Positions 19,449-28,556 of a stretch of 64,000 nt of DNA are shown here, piece after piece (the stretch's first letter is position 1; each line of letters opens with the position of its first letter). The DNA comes from Mojavia pulchra JT2-VF2 (lineage in GTDB: Bacteria > Cyanobacteriota > Cyanobacteriia > Cyanobacteriales > Nostocaceae): NCBI GenBank assembly GCA_019359325.1, contig JAHHHN010000004.1, forward strand, positions 202,026 to 266,025, written 5' to 3'. Under the pieces are notes generated by a model. The model made no database searches. It had not been told where the DNA came from and was given only the letters and a program-made list of their open reading frames with translations. The position numbers were made by a program, and so were the translations under genes.

Positions 19449-20111
19449 TTAAGTAGATTTATTATATTTTTGTGCCCGTTGCATTTCATCCTCGCTTAAA
19501 GATATTCCAGAGGTATTCATAGCAGTAAAAATATTAACTATATCCTGGTCTTTTACTTCTGCAATTACTTGAATAGGTATTTGATAATCTTTAAATTTAT
19601 TAAAGATTGAATACAATTCTTCTAACAGAAACTCATCATTATTCTTGGCAATGTTAGCCTGTTGTTCCATAAAATTTTCAGTTTTAAAAAGTGATGACAT
19701 ATTCAAGAATTTAATTGTATTTTCAGCCTCTTGTGGGAACATAAATTTTTTATTCTCTAAATCATATAAAAGAGTGAAAGAGCTATTTTTTCCCAAAAAC
19801 ACATTATAAAGAGATGCAAGCCTTTGAGAACCATCTATTATCCAAAGTCTTTTTGAACTGACTAATTTATCAGAGTTAAGTTTTGGAAAAAAAGTTAATT
19901 CACTAGACGCACTCTCGAAATGTTCTGTATCATGCTCGACTGCAATTAAGATTCCTATTGGATAACCATTATTTATGCTTTCAAAAAGTTCTTTAACTGC
20001 TTGTCTATCCCATACATACCCACGCTGAAAAGCAGGAACAGCAAGAGTACCATTTTCCATCATGTGAAAAATGGTATTTAGAGTGTGGGAGATAATATAA
20101 TTTTTAGCCAT
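19449..20111 (-). CDS. DUF262 (ParB/GmrS-like) domain protein, possibly short form
   Basis: 220 residues. DUF262 signatures are in order: VPAFQRGYVWDRQAVKELFESI (about 23-45; FQR-x-x-VW), GYPIG (49-53), LWIIDGSQRLASLYNVF (89-105; variant of the DGQQR motif) and IFTAMNTSGISLSEDEM near the C-terminus. DUF262 occurs in GmrSD-type restriction enzymes and many defence proteins, where the DGQQR loop is linked to nucleotide hydrolysis. The protein ends right after the NTxGxxLSxxE motif, so the usual C-terminal helices and any HNH/DUF1524 nuclease domain are absent. Its ATG overlaps the stop of the RelA/SpoT-like gene by 8 bases. AT-rich with no HIP1 sites, suggesting transfer. Confidence 0.75.
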   Translation of the reverse strand: MAKNYIISHTLNTIFHMMENGTLAVPAFQRGYVWDRQAVKELFESINNGYPIGILIAVEHDTEHFESASSELTFFPKLNSDKLVSSKRLWIIDGSQRLASLYNVFLGKNSSFTLLYDLENKKFMFPQEAENTIKFLNMSSLFKTENFMEQQANIAKNNDEFLLEELYSIFNKFKDYQIPIQVIAEVKDQDIVNIFTAMNTSGISLSEDEMQRAQKYNKST

Positions 20112-20925
20112 TACTATTTTCCTCTACATCATCAGCTAAACAATCTCCTAAAACTTTGTCTCTAGATTCTAAAATAATTGATTCTAAGAGATGTAGAGTA
20201 TGACTTAAATAGCTCACTTTAAAACGACTAGATGAAAAATTCCATTTCCATTTACTTGTATCTTGTTCTATGGAAATACGTTTTTTTTCATAAAATTTAT
20301 GTGTTAATTCTTTTAGAACTTCTTGTAGTTGAGTTGTTATTTGTATCTCGGTTTCAATATAAATATCTTCTACATTCCAATTTATATCAAAAATTTTGGC
20401 AGGTAAGGAAACATAAACATGATAGGCATAGTATCCATCTTCACGTTCTTGGCTATATTTTCTAACACTTAATTTATTGATTTTGCCATATTCAATAATT
20501 TTTTTAGCCACGAAATCTGGCCCATCTATAAATCTACAAACTAGATTGCCACGAATAATATCATTGAACTGAGTAAACATACTTTGGTGGTTTACCCAGC
20601 CTTTTTTAGGCGGCTCAGGAAAATTTTGATTCCATAATATATTAATTCTGTATGTTTTTTCAATAGCTGATAAATACGGTTTTGTAATCATTCTTAGCTC
20701 ATGACTATTCATAAAAAGCTCTGAATAAGTTTTTTGATTATATTCTTTTTGCCAGTTTGAAGCATGAGTAGAGAAGAAAACAAAAAAGTCATGCTGCATT
20801 ATGGCATTTTGGATATTACTTGTATTAGTTTCATAAAGTCTCTCAATTCTTGGATCATTAAAATCGCTTAATAGCGAATGCTTTGCCCATTCTATATATT
20901 CTTCTAAACTGATCGGTTTGTGCAT
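20104..20925 (-). CDS. RelA/SpoT-like nucleotidyltransferase domain protein
   Basis: 273 residues. The middle resembles the RelA/SpoT synthetase fold: FNDIIRGNLVCRFID (candidate Mg-binding Asp in the D-x-x-G-x-R-like turn), a DGYYAYHVYVSL strand like GYRSxH, ETEIQITTQLQEV like the ExQIRT motif, and LTHKFYE like HxxxY. The C-terminal FKVSYLSHTLHLLESIILESRDK is also typical of single-domain RelA/SpoT proteins. The basic ATP-binding RxKxxxSxxxK motif is not clear, so activity could be altered (tRNA- or protein-directed, as in toxSAS toxins) or lost. A strong Shine-Dalgarno (AGGAGGTG) precedes the ATG. It is first gene of a two-gene operon with DUF262. AT-rich and HIP1-free. Confidence 0.65.
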   Translation of the reverse strand: MHKPISLEEYIEWAKHSLLSDFNDPRIERLYETNTSNIQNAIMQHDFFVFFSTHASNWQKEYNQKTYSELFMNSHELRMITKPYLSAIEKTYRINILWNQNFPEPPKKGWVNHQSMFTQFNDIIRGNLVCRFIDGPDFVAKKIIEYGKINKLSVRKYSQEREDGYYAYHVYVSLPAKIFDINWNVEDIYIETEIQITTQLQEVLKELTHKFYEKKRISIEQDTSKWKWNFSSSRFKVSYLSHTLHLLESIILESRDKVLGDCLADDVEENSNG

Positions 20926-21294
20926 TACACCTCCTATTTATCACTTCAACCTAATATTTATATAGCTAAACTTAGCGTTAGCACAGACCGTCTTTCACAT
21001 TTTAACTAAAACTAGAATTATATTCGGCTCTGTGTCAATAGACTAGCAATTTAAATATAAATTTAACCAAAAAGTTTTTTAAGAAAACTGAATCAATCAT
21101 TTAGGACTACGGTGAACACAAAACTGAGCACTTCTATCAGATAAATACACCTACGCTAGAGACAGAAAACAATAGTGTAAGGTTACAGCCTTTGAGTTGC
21201 AAGTCAGCAAAGGAAGGGTGAGACAGGTGGTGCTTGATGAGCAATTGTCTGCGTTGAAGGAAGAAACAGTGATTGAGACAATCAGGCGATCGCT
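20926..21294. other. Intergenic region upstream of the RelA/SpoT-DUF262 operon
   Basis: About 370 bases. The AT-rich half near 20935-21080 probably carries the operon promoter. The half near ureG is more balanced and has a HIP1 site at about 21287. No terminator or repeat was recognised. Confidence 0.3.
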
Positions 21295-21891
21295 TTATCC
21301 GATATGTTTACGGACAAATTGAATTACTTCTGTTAGTCCTTGTTGAGTTTTTAAGTTAGTGAAAATAAAGGGTTTATTGCTACGCATTTTTTTTGCATCT
21401 CGATCCATGACATTTAAATCTGCACCGACATAGGGTGCAAGGTCGATTTTATTAATCACTAATAAATCAGATTTAGTAATACCAGGGCCACCTTTACGAG
21501 GGATTTTATCACCAGCCGCCACATCGATGACATAAATTGTTAAATCGACTAATTCAGGACTGAATGTAGCTGCTAAATTGTCGCCACCACTTTCTAAAAA
21601 GACTAAATCTAAGTTGGAAAAGCGCTGTTCTAACTGTTCAATTGCAGCCAAATTCATCGAAGCATCTTCGCGGATCGCAGTATGGGGACAACCACCAGTC
21701 TCTACACCTAAAATGCGATCGCTTGCCAAAGCCTGAGAACGCACTAAAAATTGTGCATCCTCCTGTGTATAAATATCATTCGTCACCACCGCAATTTGAT
21801 ACTGCTCACGCAAAGCTTTACACAAAGCATCTACCAACGCAGTCTTCCCCGAACCAACCGGGCCAGCAACCCCTACTCTAAATGTACTCAT
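21295..21891 (-). CDS. ureG: Urease accessory GTPase UreG
   Basis: 198 residues. SIMIBI-class GTPase with P-loop GPVGSGKT (10-17), [32 protein letters not shown] (the CPH nickel-binding motif), [16 protein letters not shown], and the guanine motif [10 protein letters not shown]. It drives GTP-dependent nickel insertion into urease with UreD/F/E. Third in the minus-strand order ureE-ureF-ureG. The urease structural genes and ureD are not in this window, so the set must be completed elsewhere. Confidence 0.96.
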   Translation of the reverse strand: MSTFRVGVAGPVGSGKTALVDALCKALREQYQIAVVTNDIYTQEDAQFLVRSQALASDRILGVETGGCPHTAIREDASMNLAAIEQLEQRFSNLDLVFLESGGDNLAATFSPELVDLTIYVIDVAAGDKIPRKGGPGITKSDLLVINKIDLAPYVGADLNVMDRDAKKMRSNKPFIFTNLKTQQGLTEVIQFVRKHIG

Positions 21892-21939
21892 AGTAATCCC
21901 TTTGATGTCTCCTCTGCCCCTTTGCCCCCATGCTGCCGC

Positions 21940-22626
21940 TTAACTCCGAAACAATCTGGTATACTGCGTCTCATGCTGCATACTGGCTAACGACAAACCC
22001 CAACTACAACAGCCGAGTTCATCATCCTCCAAAGCCAAAATTTCTACCGCCGCAGCACTGAACAATTCTTGTAACTCTAGTAATAACTGCTGCCCTGCTG
22101 TTTGTCCTAACGGAATGAGTTTTACCCCAGCAGTAATCAAATTACTTGCCCAACTATGCAGATATCCTAGTAAGGCAGCTTGAATATTTATTTGCCAATG
22201 AGCAGCAGCAATACCATAAGCGATCGCATAATTGCAAGGATTACCAACAGCATTGATAAGAGGTAATATCTGTGGCTTTAGTTTACCAAGTAATTGAATT
22301 AGCGATCGCCCCATTTGCCAGCTAGAGGTGCGTAACTCTTCTGTTTCCCTAGCCGCAGATAACCACAGATTCCAATGACATAGAGCTTCTAAATCCCCAA
22401 TTTTTGCAAATTCATAAGCTCGTAGCATTACCGCCGCCTCTATCCGAATTGCTCCGTAACGTAGCTGGGACTCTAACCAATCTTTGAGGTTTTGTTGATT
22501 AGCGATCGCACCTTGTTCAACCAAAGTTTCTAAACCCTCAGAATAACTATATGCTCCTACAGGTAATGCTGGGCTAGTCAACTGCAAAATAGACAAAAAT
22601 TGGCTATCAGTGAGCGTGATGTCCAT
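21940..22626 (-). CDS. ureF: Urease accessory protein UreF
   Basis: 228 residues, all-helical UreF family: [24 protein letters not shown] near the N-terminus, [63 protein letters not shown], and the C-terminal [13 protein letters not shown]. It acts as a scaffold/gate for nickel delivery by UreG. Its start overlaps the ureE end by 20 bases, indicating translational coupling; ureG follows after 48 bases. Confidence 0.95.
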   Translation of the reverse strand: MDITLTDSQFLSILQLTSPALPVGAYSYSEGLETLVEQGAIANQQNLKDWLESQLRYGAIRIEAAVMLRAYEFAKIGDLEALCHWNLWLSAARETEELRTSSWQMGRSLIQLLGKLKPQILPLINAVGNPCNYAIAYGIAAAHWQINIQAALLGYLHSWASNLITAGVKLIPLGQTAGQQLLLELQELFSAAAVEILALEDDELGCCSWGLSLASMQHETQYTRLFRS

Positions 22627-23047
22627 AGGCTCCCACTTCTGGCTGAAATGGTAAAATTTCTTCTTTAATTTCTAGCCCCAGTTGTTCCAACATTGTGCGT
22701 AAAACTGAGTCAGTCGATAAGCGTAAATAGTTTATTGTAATTTCTACAGGTACATGACGATTGCCTAAATGATAAGCCGCCCGCATTAATAACAGTGGTG
22801 TTTGAGCAAAAACAGTTAATACTGGTTCTGGTTTGGCAGTAATTCTGATTAAATTGCTGTGGGCTTCATCTTGCAAAATATCACCATCTTGCAGTACGGT
22901 TCCTCTGGGTAAACGCAAAAATACAACTCTGCCATCAGTTATTTCAAAGCGATGACGGCTACGAGTGCGTTCTTCTGCTGTGAGAGGTAGAGTTAAGGTA
23001 ACTACGGCATCAGGATCGGGGGGTTTATATTGGGTAAACGTTAGCAT
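22607..23047 (-). CDS. ureE: Urease accessory nickel chaperone UreE
   Basis: 146 residues. N-terminal domain [41 protein letters not shown] and metal-binding C-terminal domain with [12 protein letters not shown]. The tail GAYGHHAH is a short His-containing end rather than a long poly-His tail. It supplies nickel to the urease maturation complex. First gene of the ureE-ureF-ureG unit. Confidence 0.95.
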   Translation of the reverse strand: MLTFTQYKPPDPDAVVTLTLPLTAEERTRSRHRFEITDGRVVFLRLPRGTVLQDGDILQDEAHSNLIRITAKPEPVLTVFAQTPLLLMRAAYHLGNRHVPVEITINYLRLSTDSVLRTMLEQLGLEIKEEILPFQPEVGAYGHHAH

Positions 23048-23119
23048 AATTGATGAAATTAAACTGGCAAATTTGTATCTGGGTGAATTTTAAGCTGTTC
23101 CTGAGTAGAGTGCCAAAAA

Positions 23120-23170
23120 TAAGGTGAAAACGAACCGCAGAGGACGCAAAGGACGCAGAGGAAGAGAGGA
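23120..23170. repeat. GCAAAGGACGC-type dispersed repeat
   Basis: A copy of the repeat 'accgcagaggacgcaaagg' lies between ureE and coaBC. Related copies are at about 967-985, 33055-33125, 35617-35706 and 36955-37040. This is a short G/C-rich repeat family common in Nostocales intergenic DNA. Confidence 0.6.
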
Positions 23171-23180
23171 AAAGAAGATT

Positions 23181-24407
23181 TTAAGTTTTTCCAGTGAGGG
23201 CAAAATCATATAAATGATGTGCCATTTGTAATTTAGAACAAGGTGCAATTTCTATTTGTCTTCCTTGTTGATCTAAAAATATGGCTTGATTATTGTCGCT
23301 ACCAAAACCACTATCCGCTTGATCAATGGGATTAGCAACAATAGCATCTAGTTTTTTACTGCGTAACTTTTCTAATGCAGGGGTAACAATATCACCAGTT
23401 TGGGCAGCAAATCCAATTAAACGCTGATGTGGCTGTTTGAGTTGTGCTAATTCACTGACAATATCTGGTACGGGTTCTAGGGGTAAAGATTGGGGAAGCG
23501 ATCGCTTGGGTAGTTTCTCTGTACTGTAATCTCTTGGCTTGACATCCGCTACTGCTGCGGACATGACAATCATATCTGCATTGGGTAAATACTCCCTCAT
23601 AACGTGCTGCATTTCCTCGGCATTAATTACAGGAATTGCTTGCACGCCTAAAGGTACATCCCAACTAGCTGGCCCATGTACTAATGTAACAATTGCGCCT
23701 CGATGCAGTGCCGCTTGTGCTAAAGCCAAGCCCATTTTACCTGTGGAGGGATTGCCGATAAACCGAACTGGGTCAAGATACTCTCGCGTTCCCCCAGCAC
23801 TAATCAATACTCGTTTACCTGCTAAATCTCGCTTACCGCCTGTGTGTAATAACGATTGAATATAAGTCAAAATCTCTGGAGGTTCTGCCATCCTACCAGC
23901 ACCGACGCGATCGCACGCCAACAATCCAGATGCCGTACCCATGCCATGATATCGGCTATCTGTTAATAATTGTCGCCAATTTCGCTGCACTGTCAGTTGT
24001 TCCCACATATCTGTATTCATTGCTGGTGCTAACAGCACAGGACAGGTAGAAGCCAGTACAGTATTTGTTAATAAATTGTCAGCCATGCCATGAGCTAACT
24101 TTGCTAATGTATTAGCAGTTAAAGGCGCAATTACTAATAAATCTGCCCATTCACCCAATTCAATGTGCAATGGACGAGAGTGAGTTGGCTGCCAAAATAG
24201 CTCATCTGTATAAGCGGGATGACGGGAAAGAGTTGCTAAAGTTAAAGGTGTAATAAATTCTTGCGCTGAACGGGTGAGAATTACGCGTACTTCTACCCCT
24301 GTTTTAAAGAGCGTCGATACCAACTCACAGACTTTATAGGCGGCGATACCGCCGCCTACGCAAATTAAAACTTTTTGTAATTTAGGATTAGATTTAGGAT
24401 TAGGCAT
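23181..24407 (-). CDS. coaBC: Bifunctional phosphopantothenoylcysteine decarboxylase / phosphopantothenate-cysteine ligase
   Basis: 408 residues. CoaC flavoprotein half: [18 protein letters not shown], the PAMN motif ([13 protein letters not shown]), and the substrate-clamp motif [21 protein letters not shown]. CoaB half: [45 protein letters not shown] and IGFAAQTGD. It carries out two consecutive steps from 4-phosphopantothenate to 4-phosphopantetheine in coenzyme A synthesis, using CTP and FMN. The DUF2555 gene lies upstream on the same strand. CoA supply is relevant to the fatty-acid genes further on, but no direct linkage is seen. Confidence 0.96.
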   Translation of the reverse strand: MPNPKSNPKLQKVLICVGGGIAAYKVCELVSTLFKTGVEVRVILTRSAQEFITPLTLATLSRHPAYTDELFWQPTHSRPLHIELGEWADLLVIAPLTANTLAKLAHGMADNLLTNTVLASTCPVLLAPAMNTDMWEQLTVQRNWRQLLTDSRYHGMGTASGLLACDRVGAGRMAEPPEILTYIQSLLHTGGKRDLAGKRVLISAGGTREYLDPVRFIGNPSTGKMGLALAQAALHRGAIVTLVHGPASWDVPLGVQAIPVINAEEMQHVMREYLPNADMIVMSAAVADVKPRDYSTEKLPKRSLPQSLPLEPVPDIVSELAQLKQPHQRLIGFAAQTGDIVTPALEKLRSKKLDAIVANPIDQADSGFGSDNNQAIFLDQQGRQIEIAPCSKLQMAHHLYDFALTGKT

Positions 24408-24489
24408 TGGGGATGATATTCATGATGAGAGATCAAGGATAAAGTAATTTCATACTTCATCCTTCATCCTTCATACTTGAGACTTCACA

Positions 24490-24702
24490 CTATGCTTCAT
24501 CGTAAGGTTCTAAGTCCAAGAGATAGATGTAGGGTTCAACTAACTCTGGACGCTGAAACGCGATCGCTCGCAGTAGATGCCAATCATTCAAACCCTCAAA
24601 AGCATTGCTGTAATTATCCAGTTCTAGACGTGTAGCTAATTCCTCTACCTCTGCCGCAGTCATGGCAGCAATCTCTTTTCTGGAAATGCCTAGAGTTTTC
24701 AT
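24490..24702 (-). CDS. DUF2555-type small cyanobacterial protein (70 aa)
   Basis: The start is set at the ATG at 24700-24702 (MKTLGISRKEIAAMTAAEVE), preceded by GGAGGGG at good spacing; the longer frame to 24735 lacks this support. The product is acidic, with the pattern LATRLELDNYSNAFEGLNDWHLLRAIAFQRPELVEPY. I associate this with DUF2555, a small cyanobacterial family often near coaBC. Function unknown. It is 83 bases upstream of coaBC, same strand. Confidence 0.75.
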   Translation of the reverse strand: MKTLGISRKEIAAMTAAEVEELATRLELDNYSNAFEGLNDWHLLRAIAFQRPELVEPYIYLLDLEPYDEA

Positions 24703-24856
24703 AATGCTTGCCCCTCCATTATGCAGCATCCGCACTCAGCATGGATTGAGTTGCGCTTTTCGCAGCCACCCAATCTATATTACTCATTAGATGGCGTGGA
24801 TTTTGTAAAAAAATTCCGGATTTATACCAGAATTTGTAAAAAAATTACAACTCAGC

Positions 24857-25483
24857 CTAACCAATTGCATTCACCACAAAATTCCGTAGCAGGTCTAACA
24901 TTTGTGGCTGAATTTCATGGCCCATATCAAATTCATGATACTGGACTGGAACTCCTATAGATTGTAGGGTGTCTCGTGCCTTCACAGCAGCTGACAGTGG
25001 CACAACTTCATCTTGTCTACCATGAGTAATTAAAGTTGGGGGAAAATCACTTTTAGTTGTCTTTCCTACCTGAGGATGCAAATAACCACTCATCGCAACT
25101 AAACCTGCTAAAGGCAAATTGATTCCTACATCTAAAGTCATGGCTGCGCCTTGAGAAAATCCACTCAAAATGGTTCGTGAGAAAGGCACGCCTGTTATAC
25201 TTTCTAAAGATTGCAACCAATCTATGAGTAGTTGCCGACTTTCTGGTAAACCCTGATACATATTTTCTGTTCTCAGGTCATACCATGCCCTACCAACAGA
25301 AGAATGGGGATAGGGATAAGGGCCATTGGGAAATATAAAGTAATAATTTGGCAAGTTAAAAAAGGGTACTAAAGGTACGATATCCTCGGCATTAGCACCC
25401 CAACCGTGTAAAGTAACGATTAAGCCTGAAGGTGCTTGCCCGGTTTTCGGGGGAACTGAAATGAATTCCAAAGTTTTAGTCAT
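24857..25483 (-). CDS. Carboxylesterase/phospholipase-type alpha/beta hydrolase
   Basis: 208 residues of the small carboxylesterase (YpfH/EstB/acyl-protein thioesterase-like) group. The oxyanion-hole motif LHGWGANAEDIVPL is near residue 26-40, the nucleophile elbow is GFSQG, and the acid and base are in THGRQDEVVPL and FDMGHEI. No signal peptide, so cytoplasmic. Substrate not defined: short acyl esters or acylated proteins are possible. Confidence 0.85.
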   Translation of the reverse strand: MTKTLEFISVPPKTGQAPSGLIVTLHGWGANAEDIVPLVPFFNLPNYYFIFPNGPYPYPHSSVGRAWYDLRTENMYQGLPESRQLLIDWLQSLESITGVPFSRTILSGFSQGAAMTLDVGINLPLAGLVAMSGYLHPQVGKTTKSDFPPTLITHGRQDEVVPLSAAVKARDTLQSIGVPVQYHEFDMGHEIQPQMLDLLRNFVVNAIG

Positions 25484-25650
25484 TAGTTAGTGGTCAGTAG
25501 TAAGAAATAACTGGCAAAGGACAATCCTAATCCAAAGTCGGCAACGACAATACGAGAAATTTCACATTTCTCTATTCTTCCTGGTGTTCTTGGTCGCTTG
25601 TAAAATAATCTTCTCCCTTAAATTGTTTATACCAAAGGAATTTGGGAATT

Positions 25651-27192
25651 ATGGCGCGTCTGGCTTTGCTGAGTGTATCTAATAAAACTGGTTTAATTGA
25701 CCTTGCCCGTAGCTTGGTTGAAGAATTTGACTTTGATATAATTAGCAGTGGGGGAACAGCTAAAACTCTTAAAGATGCAGGGATACCAGTTACAAAAGTC
25801 TCTGATTATACAGGTTCACCGGAAATTTTAGGCGGTCGAGTCAAAACCCTACATCCTAGAATTCATGGCGGAATTTTGGTACGGCGCGATGTTGCTCAAG
25901 ATGTTACAGATTTAGAAAATAACCAAATTCGTCCGATTGATTTGGTGGTAGTCAATCTTTATCCTTTTGAAGAAACTATTGCTAAAGGGGGCGTTACATT
26001 ACCCGAAGCAATTGAACAAATTGATATCGGTGGCCCTGCTATGCTGAGGGCAGCATCAAAAAACTTTGCTCATCTTACAGTATTGAGCGATCCAGGGCAG
26101 TATGATGAGTATTTACAAGAATTACGCCAAAATCACGGTGAAGCATCTTTAGAATTTCGCCAAAAATCTGCCTTAAAAGGCTTTTTACATACTGCTAGTT
26201 ACGATCAGGCGATCGCATCTTATCTTGCTGGAGCGCAGCATGGTGAGTCTTTACCAGAGCAATACATCCTATCTGGGGAACAATTGCAATCTTTGCGTTA
26301 TGGCGAAAATCCCCATCAAACCGCTGCTTGGTATCAAACTGGTACTACCTCAACAGGATGGGCTGGTGCTACTAAATTACAAGGTAAGGAACTAAGTTAC
26401 AACAATTTAGTTGATTTAGAAGCAGCACGTAGAATTATTGCGGAATTTACTGATACCCCCGCAGCCGCAATTCTCAAACATACTAATCCCTGTGGTGTGG
26501 CTTTAGGCAATACTCTCAAAGAAGCTTACGACAAAGCTTTCAACGCTGATGCTATTTCTGCCTTTGGTGGTATTGTCGCCCTTAACCGTCCGATTGATAG
26601 TGCTACAGCTAGTGAGTTAACTAAAACATTTTTAGAATGTGTCGTAGCACCTGGTTGTGAAGCGGATGCGGAAGCAATTTTAGCTGCCAAATCTAAAGTT
26701 CGAGTTTTGATCCTACCAGATTTGAGCAGTGGCCCCAAGGAAACAGTTAAAGCGATCGCTGGTGGTTTTCTTGTCCAAGCCGCTGATGATATCATCGCTA
26801 ACACCGATAAATGGCAAGTCGTCACCGAACGCCAACCCACGAAGAGCGAATTAGAAGAATTGCTATTTGCCTGGAAAGTTTGCAAGCACGTCAAATCAAA
26901 TGCAATTGTTGTCAGCGGCGATCGCACCACTCTCGGTGTGGGTGCTGGTCAAATGAACCGTGTTGGCTCAGTTAAAATTGCTTTAGAACAAGCTGGAGAC
27001 AAAGCCAAAGGTGCAATTCTAGCCAGCGATGGATTTTTTCCTTTTGATGATTCGGTAATAACTGCCGCAAATGCGGGAATTACTGCCATTGTTCAACCAG
27101 GGGGAAGCTTGCGCGATCAAGATTCCATCAAAGCTGCTAATCAATTAGGTTTAGTGATGGTATTAACAGGTGTGCGTCACTTTTTACACTAA
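25651..27192 (+). CDS. purH: Bifunctional AICAR transformylase / IMP cyclohydrolase
   Basis: 513 residues from ATG 25651 (MARLALLSVSNKTGLIDLAR). The N-terminal MGS-like IMP cyclohydrolase shows ISSGGTAKTLKDAGIPVTKVSDYTGSPEILGGRVKTLHPRIHGG. The transformylase half shows LRYGENPHQTAAWY, KELSYNNLVDLEAA, AAILKHTNPCGVA and DGFFPFDDSV. It catalyses the last two steps of purine synthesis to IMP, cytoplasmic. Two Yfr2-type small RNA genes follow downstream on the same strand. Confidence 0.97.
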   Translation: MARLALLSVSNKTGLIDLARSLVEEFDFDIISSGGTAKTLKDAGIPVTKVSDYTGSPEILGGRVKTLHPRIHGGILVRRDVAQDVTDLENNQIRPIDLVVVNLYPFEETIAKGGVTLPEAIEQIDIGGPAMLRAASKNFAHLTVLSDPGQYDEYLQELRQNHGEASLEFRQKSALKGFLHTASYDQAIASYLAGAQHGESLPEQYILSGEQLQSLRYGENPHQTAAWYQTGTTSTGWAGATKLQGKELSYNNLVDLEAARRIIAEFTDTPAAAILKHTNPCGVALGNTLKEAYDKAFNADAISAFGGIVALNRPIDSATASELTKTFLECVVAPGCEADAEAILAAKSKVRVLILPDLSSGPKETVKAIAGGFLVQAADDIIANTDKWQVVTERQPTKSELEELLFAWKVCKHVKSNAIVVSGDRTTLGVGAGQMNRVGSVKIALEQAGDKAKGAILASDGFFPFDDSVITAANAGITAIVQPGGSLRDQDSIKAANQLGLVMVLTGVRHFLH

Positions 27193-27237
27193 TTTTTTGG
27201 CAGCATATAGTTCACTTAATAAAGTGTCACACACTAT

Positions 27238-27268
27238 ACTTGTACTTTCTAAAAACAAGTGATATGCT
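27238..27268 (+). promoter_or_regulatory. Promoter of first Yfr2-type RNA
   Basis: -35-like TTGTAC (27240-27245), 17-base spacer and -10 TATGCT (27263-27268). The -35/spacer region carries a dyad ACTTGT...ACAAGT (27238-27260). The second RNA gene has the same arrangement exactly 352 bases downstream. Confidence 0.65.
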
Positions 27269-27274
27269 TTAGTC

Positions 27275-27346
27275 GTGTGTGAGGAGCAAGTTAAAAATAA
27301 AAAACGCCTGGGGTGGAAACACGGCAACACTCCTGGGCGTTTTTTA
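27275..27346 (+). ncRNA. yfr2: Yfr2-family small RNA, copy 1
   Basis: About 72 nt. The 5' end carries GTGTGTGAGGAGC (27275-27287), followed by an A-rich linker and a long terminator hairpin (AACGCC...GGCGTTTTTT). The hairpin loop contains GGAAACA (27315-27321), the conserved motif of the cyanobacterial Yfr2 RNA family, and the size fits the family (about 60-95 nt). GTGTGAGGAG is complementary to the CUCCUCACAC core of cyanobacterial Yfr1 RNA, matching the proposed Yfr1-Yfr2 interaction. The second copy at 27627 is nearly identical in the transcribed part, while the DNA between is unrelated. Confidence 0.8.
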
Positions 27347-27589
27347 ATTTCTTAACAGAAATCGTATCAACTAGCAAATTAACAAAACCATTACCCATGC
27401 AAACTCTACCTTTTCAAGGAGTTTGGGAAATTGGCACAAGCTTAAACAAGAAATTGACCGCGTTTTTCATCTATTTGAACCACAATCTTTTGTAAGGGCG
27501 GGCAGATGTCCGCCTCTAAGTATGGTTTATGTATCCGAAAATTACTGTAAGTTTTATACTTTGTAAATTCTTAAAATATTATTTAAATT

Positions 27590-27620
27590 ACTTGCGTTTT
27601 CTAAAAGCGAGTGGTATATT
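27590..27620 (+). promoter_or_regulatory. Promoter of second Yfr2-type RNA
   Basis: -35-like TTGCGT (27592-27597), 17-base spacer and -10 TATATT (27615-27620). The dyad is kept as ACTTGC...GCGAGT; its inner base pair changed from T-A to C-G compared with copy 1, so the symmetry is preserved. Confidence 0.65.
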
Positions 27621-27626
27621 CTATTT

Positions 27627-27697
27627 GTGTGTGAGGAGCAAGTTAAAAACAAAAAACGCCTGGGGTGGAAACACGGCAACACTCCTGGGCGTTTTTT
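27627..27697 (+). ncRNA. yfr2: Yfr2-family small RNA, copy 2
   Basis: About 71 nt with the same GTGTGTGAGGAGC start (27627-27639), GGAAACA loop (27667-27673) and terminator hairpin with T-run. Only one base or so differs from copy 1 inside the predicted transcript. It ends about 20 bases before the convergent DUF3891 gene, so its terminator may also serve as a barrier for that gene's transcript. Confidence 0.8.
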
Positions 27698-27718
27698 GTT
27701 GAATATAGGGAAATTAGG

Positions 27719-28447
27719 CTAACTCTTCACAAATGTCCACTCCAGCACCTTGATAGGAGCTTTTTGGAGTGCCTGAGTTAGTTCAGCACTGCTTTTAAAT
27801 TTGACTTGAGACAAGTCACACGCGTCAACGTTGACCGTAAACTTATCATCCTCAAAAGGCCAGGGTTCGACAGTAATTAAGCCATCACTGCGTTGCATAA
27901 TGTCATAACGTTGCCCATCAGGCCCTTTGCTGATTTCTAAAAATCGCTCATCAGCAGGCAGTTCTTGTTGGCAAAGGATGAGAGACAAGCGATCGCACCA
28001 TTGCATAAATGCATAAGCAGCATCTACATCTTCCTTGCTAATACCCAATTCCTTGCGCCAACGTTCCTGATTTTCCAGTTGCTCATCAAGAAATTTATCC
28101 ATTTCTGAAGACTGGCCGCGTTTGCACTCATTCAAACGACTGATATGTTTGGAAATTAACAGAGATACCCACCGCCCCCGATAGCGGGCATTTTTTGCTA
28201 GATTAGCCAGTTTCTCGACAGAAGTTTCTTGGCTCAGGGTGAAATCCATTGGCGCACCCCCCTCAGTCAGATTGTCCTCTTCCCACTCTTTCTCTAAATC
28301 ATCATGGTGGGAAATTGCGGCTAGCGTTTCGTATAAACGTTCCGGGGCATTTTTGCGCCGCCACTGTCCTGCTAGTTGAGCTGCTAACAAAGCATGTGTA
28401 CGGTGATAAATTACTTCCCAACCATTTTGTGTGGCATTGACAATCAC
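27719..28447 (-). CDS. DUF3891-family protein
   Basis: 242 residues. N-terminal MIVNATQNGWEVIYHRTHALLAAQLAGQW and the following LAAISHHDDLEKEWEEDNL give conserved His/Asp residues (H...HHDD) reminiscent of HD-type metal sites. FMQWCDRLSLILCQQELP and a C-terminal beta-rich part follow. I assign it to DUF3891, of unknown function. No membrane segment. The next gene upstream on the same strand is the Mn catalase, 110 bases away. Confidence 0.75.
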   Translation of the reverse strand: MIVNATQNGWEVIYHRTHALLAAQLAGQWRRKNAPERLYETLAAISHHDDLEKEWEEDNLTEGGAPMDFTLSQETSVEKLANLAKNARYRGRWVSLLISKHISRLNECKRGQSSEMDKFLDEQLENQERWRKELGISKEDVDAAYAFMQWCDRLSLILCQQELPADERFLEISKGPDGQRYDIMQRSDGLITVEPWPFEDDKFTVNVDACDLSQVKFKSSAELTQALQKAPIKVLEWTFVKS

Positions 28448-28556
28448 CAGTTAATCTCCATAGTCTAAATTGTGAGTTTCAGAGGAGTTTTAGCCTCAAA
28501 AATGAGCCAGGGAATTAACTTCTAACTGGCTCATATAAATCTGCTAATAAAGTTAA

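Noticed and set aside
21175..21321. Short plus-strand frame (KVTAFELQVSKGRVRQ...) overlapping the end of ureG
   Set aside because: No start codon with ribosome-binding site; overlaps ureG; too short to judge.
27313..27495. 60-aa plus-strand frame after purH
   Set aside because: Its start lies inside the first Yfr2-type RNA hairpin; the frame is explained by the RNA gene and spacer.
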